Of a DNA stretch of 22,262 nucleotides, positions 22,248 through 22,262 are shown piece after piece. The first letter of the stretch is position 1. Each line of letters begins with the position of its first letter. The position numbers and the translations under genes are program-made. The notes beneath the pieces are model-generated. The model searched no databases. It was not told the DNA's origin and was given only the letters and a program-made list of their open reading frames with translations. Origin of the DNA: B4-G1 sp964393895. Lineage in GTDB: Bacteria > Chloroflexota > Anaerolineae > B4-G1. The stretch lies in the NCBI GenBank assembly GCA_964393895.1, contig CAYMWP010000079.1, positions 1-22,262 of the forward strand, written 5' to 3'.

Positions 22248-22262
22248 GAAAATACTTGCGCG

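Noticed and set aside
1..22262. tRNA, rRNA or riboswitch genes
   Set aside because: No cloverleaf-like or conserved RNA sequence was noticed in any gap by eye; a covariance-model scan would be decisive.

Overview
The window looks like a chromosomal segment from a Chloroflexota bacterium, most likely Anaerolineae-like. The main clue is the pair of lipoproteins whose cysteine is followed by a Val/Thr/Glu/Pro stalk ending in VVVTAT, which is typical of that phylum. Dense oligopeptide ABC transport genes, an ECF sigma factor with a small membrane partner, and many dispersed palindromic intergenic repeats fit the same picture. This assignment is inference; no rRNA or tRNA is present to confirm it.

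Layout, left to right. (1) An ECF sigma factor (54-641) overlaps a small one-helix membrane protein (628-966), a candidate anti-sigma factor, behind an ECF-like promoter. (2) A complete Opp/Dpp-type importer runs from 1073 to 7739: two ATPases (overlapping ATGA), a palindromic repeat element, a large substrate-binding lipoprotein, a hairpin plus a second repeat, and two permeases (overlapping ATGA). It ends in a 16-bp perfect-stem terminator shared with a convergent gene. (3) A minus-strand multi-pass membrane protein of unknown function (7997-9181) is followed by a 100-bp MITE-like element with 16-bp inverted ends and a 9-bp target duplication (9242-9359). (4) A second permease pair (9490-11535) is paralogous to the first but has no ATPase or binding protein beside it. 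(5) A 474-bp gap is packed with nested repeats. (6) A coupled MoxR / DUF58 / transglutaminase cluster follows (12010-16607). (7) Two separately promoted lipoproteins follow: a LolA/LppX-like candidate (16750-17460) and a second, conventionally ordered peptide-binding protein (17596-19509). (8) A REC-GAF-histidine kinase and a REC-winged-helix response regulator close the window.

The most unusual observation is in the first binding protein (3448-5469). The family's normal N-terminal lobe segment (GDPETFDP ... YTFHIREGVKF) lies at the C-terminus of this protein, after the family's normal C-terminal end. The lipobox leads straight into what is normally the middle of the fold. The second binding protein in the same window has the usual order, so the contrast is visible internally. 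This looks like a natural circular permutation of an SBP_bac_5 protein that kept its lipoprotein signal. A misassembly must be excluded first.

How the genes may work together: the ATPases at 1073-3078 could energise both permease pairs, with the two lipoproteins at 3448 and 17596 as alternative receptors. The two-component pair next to the second receptor may regulate uptake. These links are inferred from position only.
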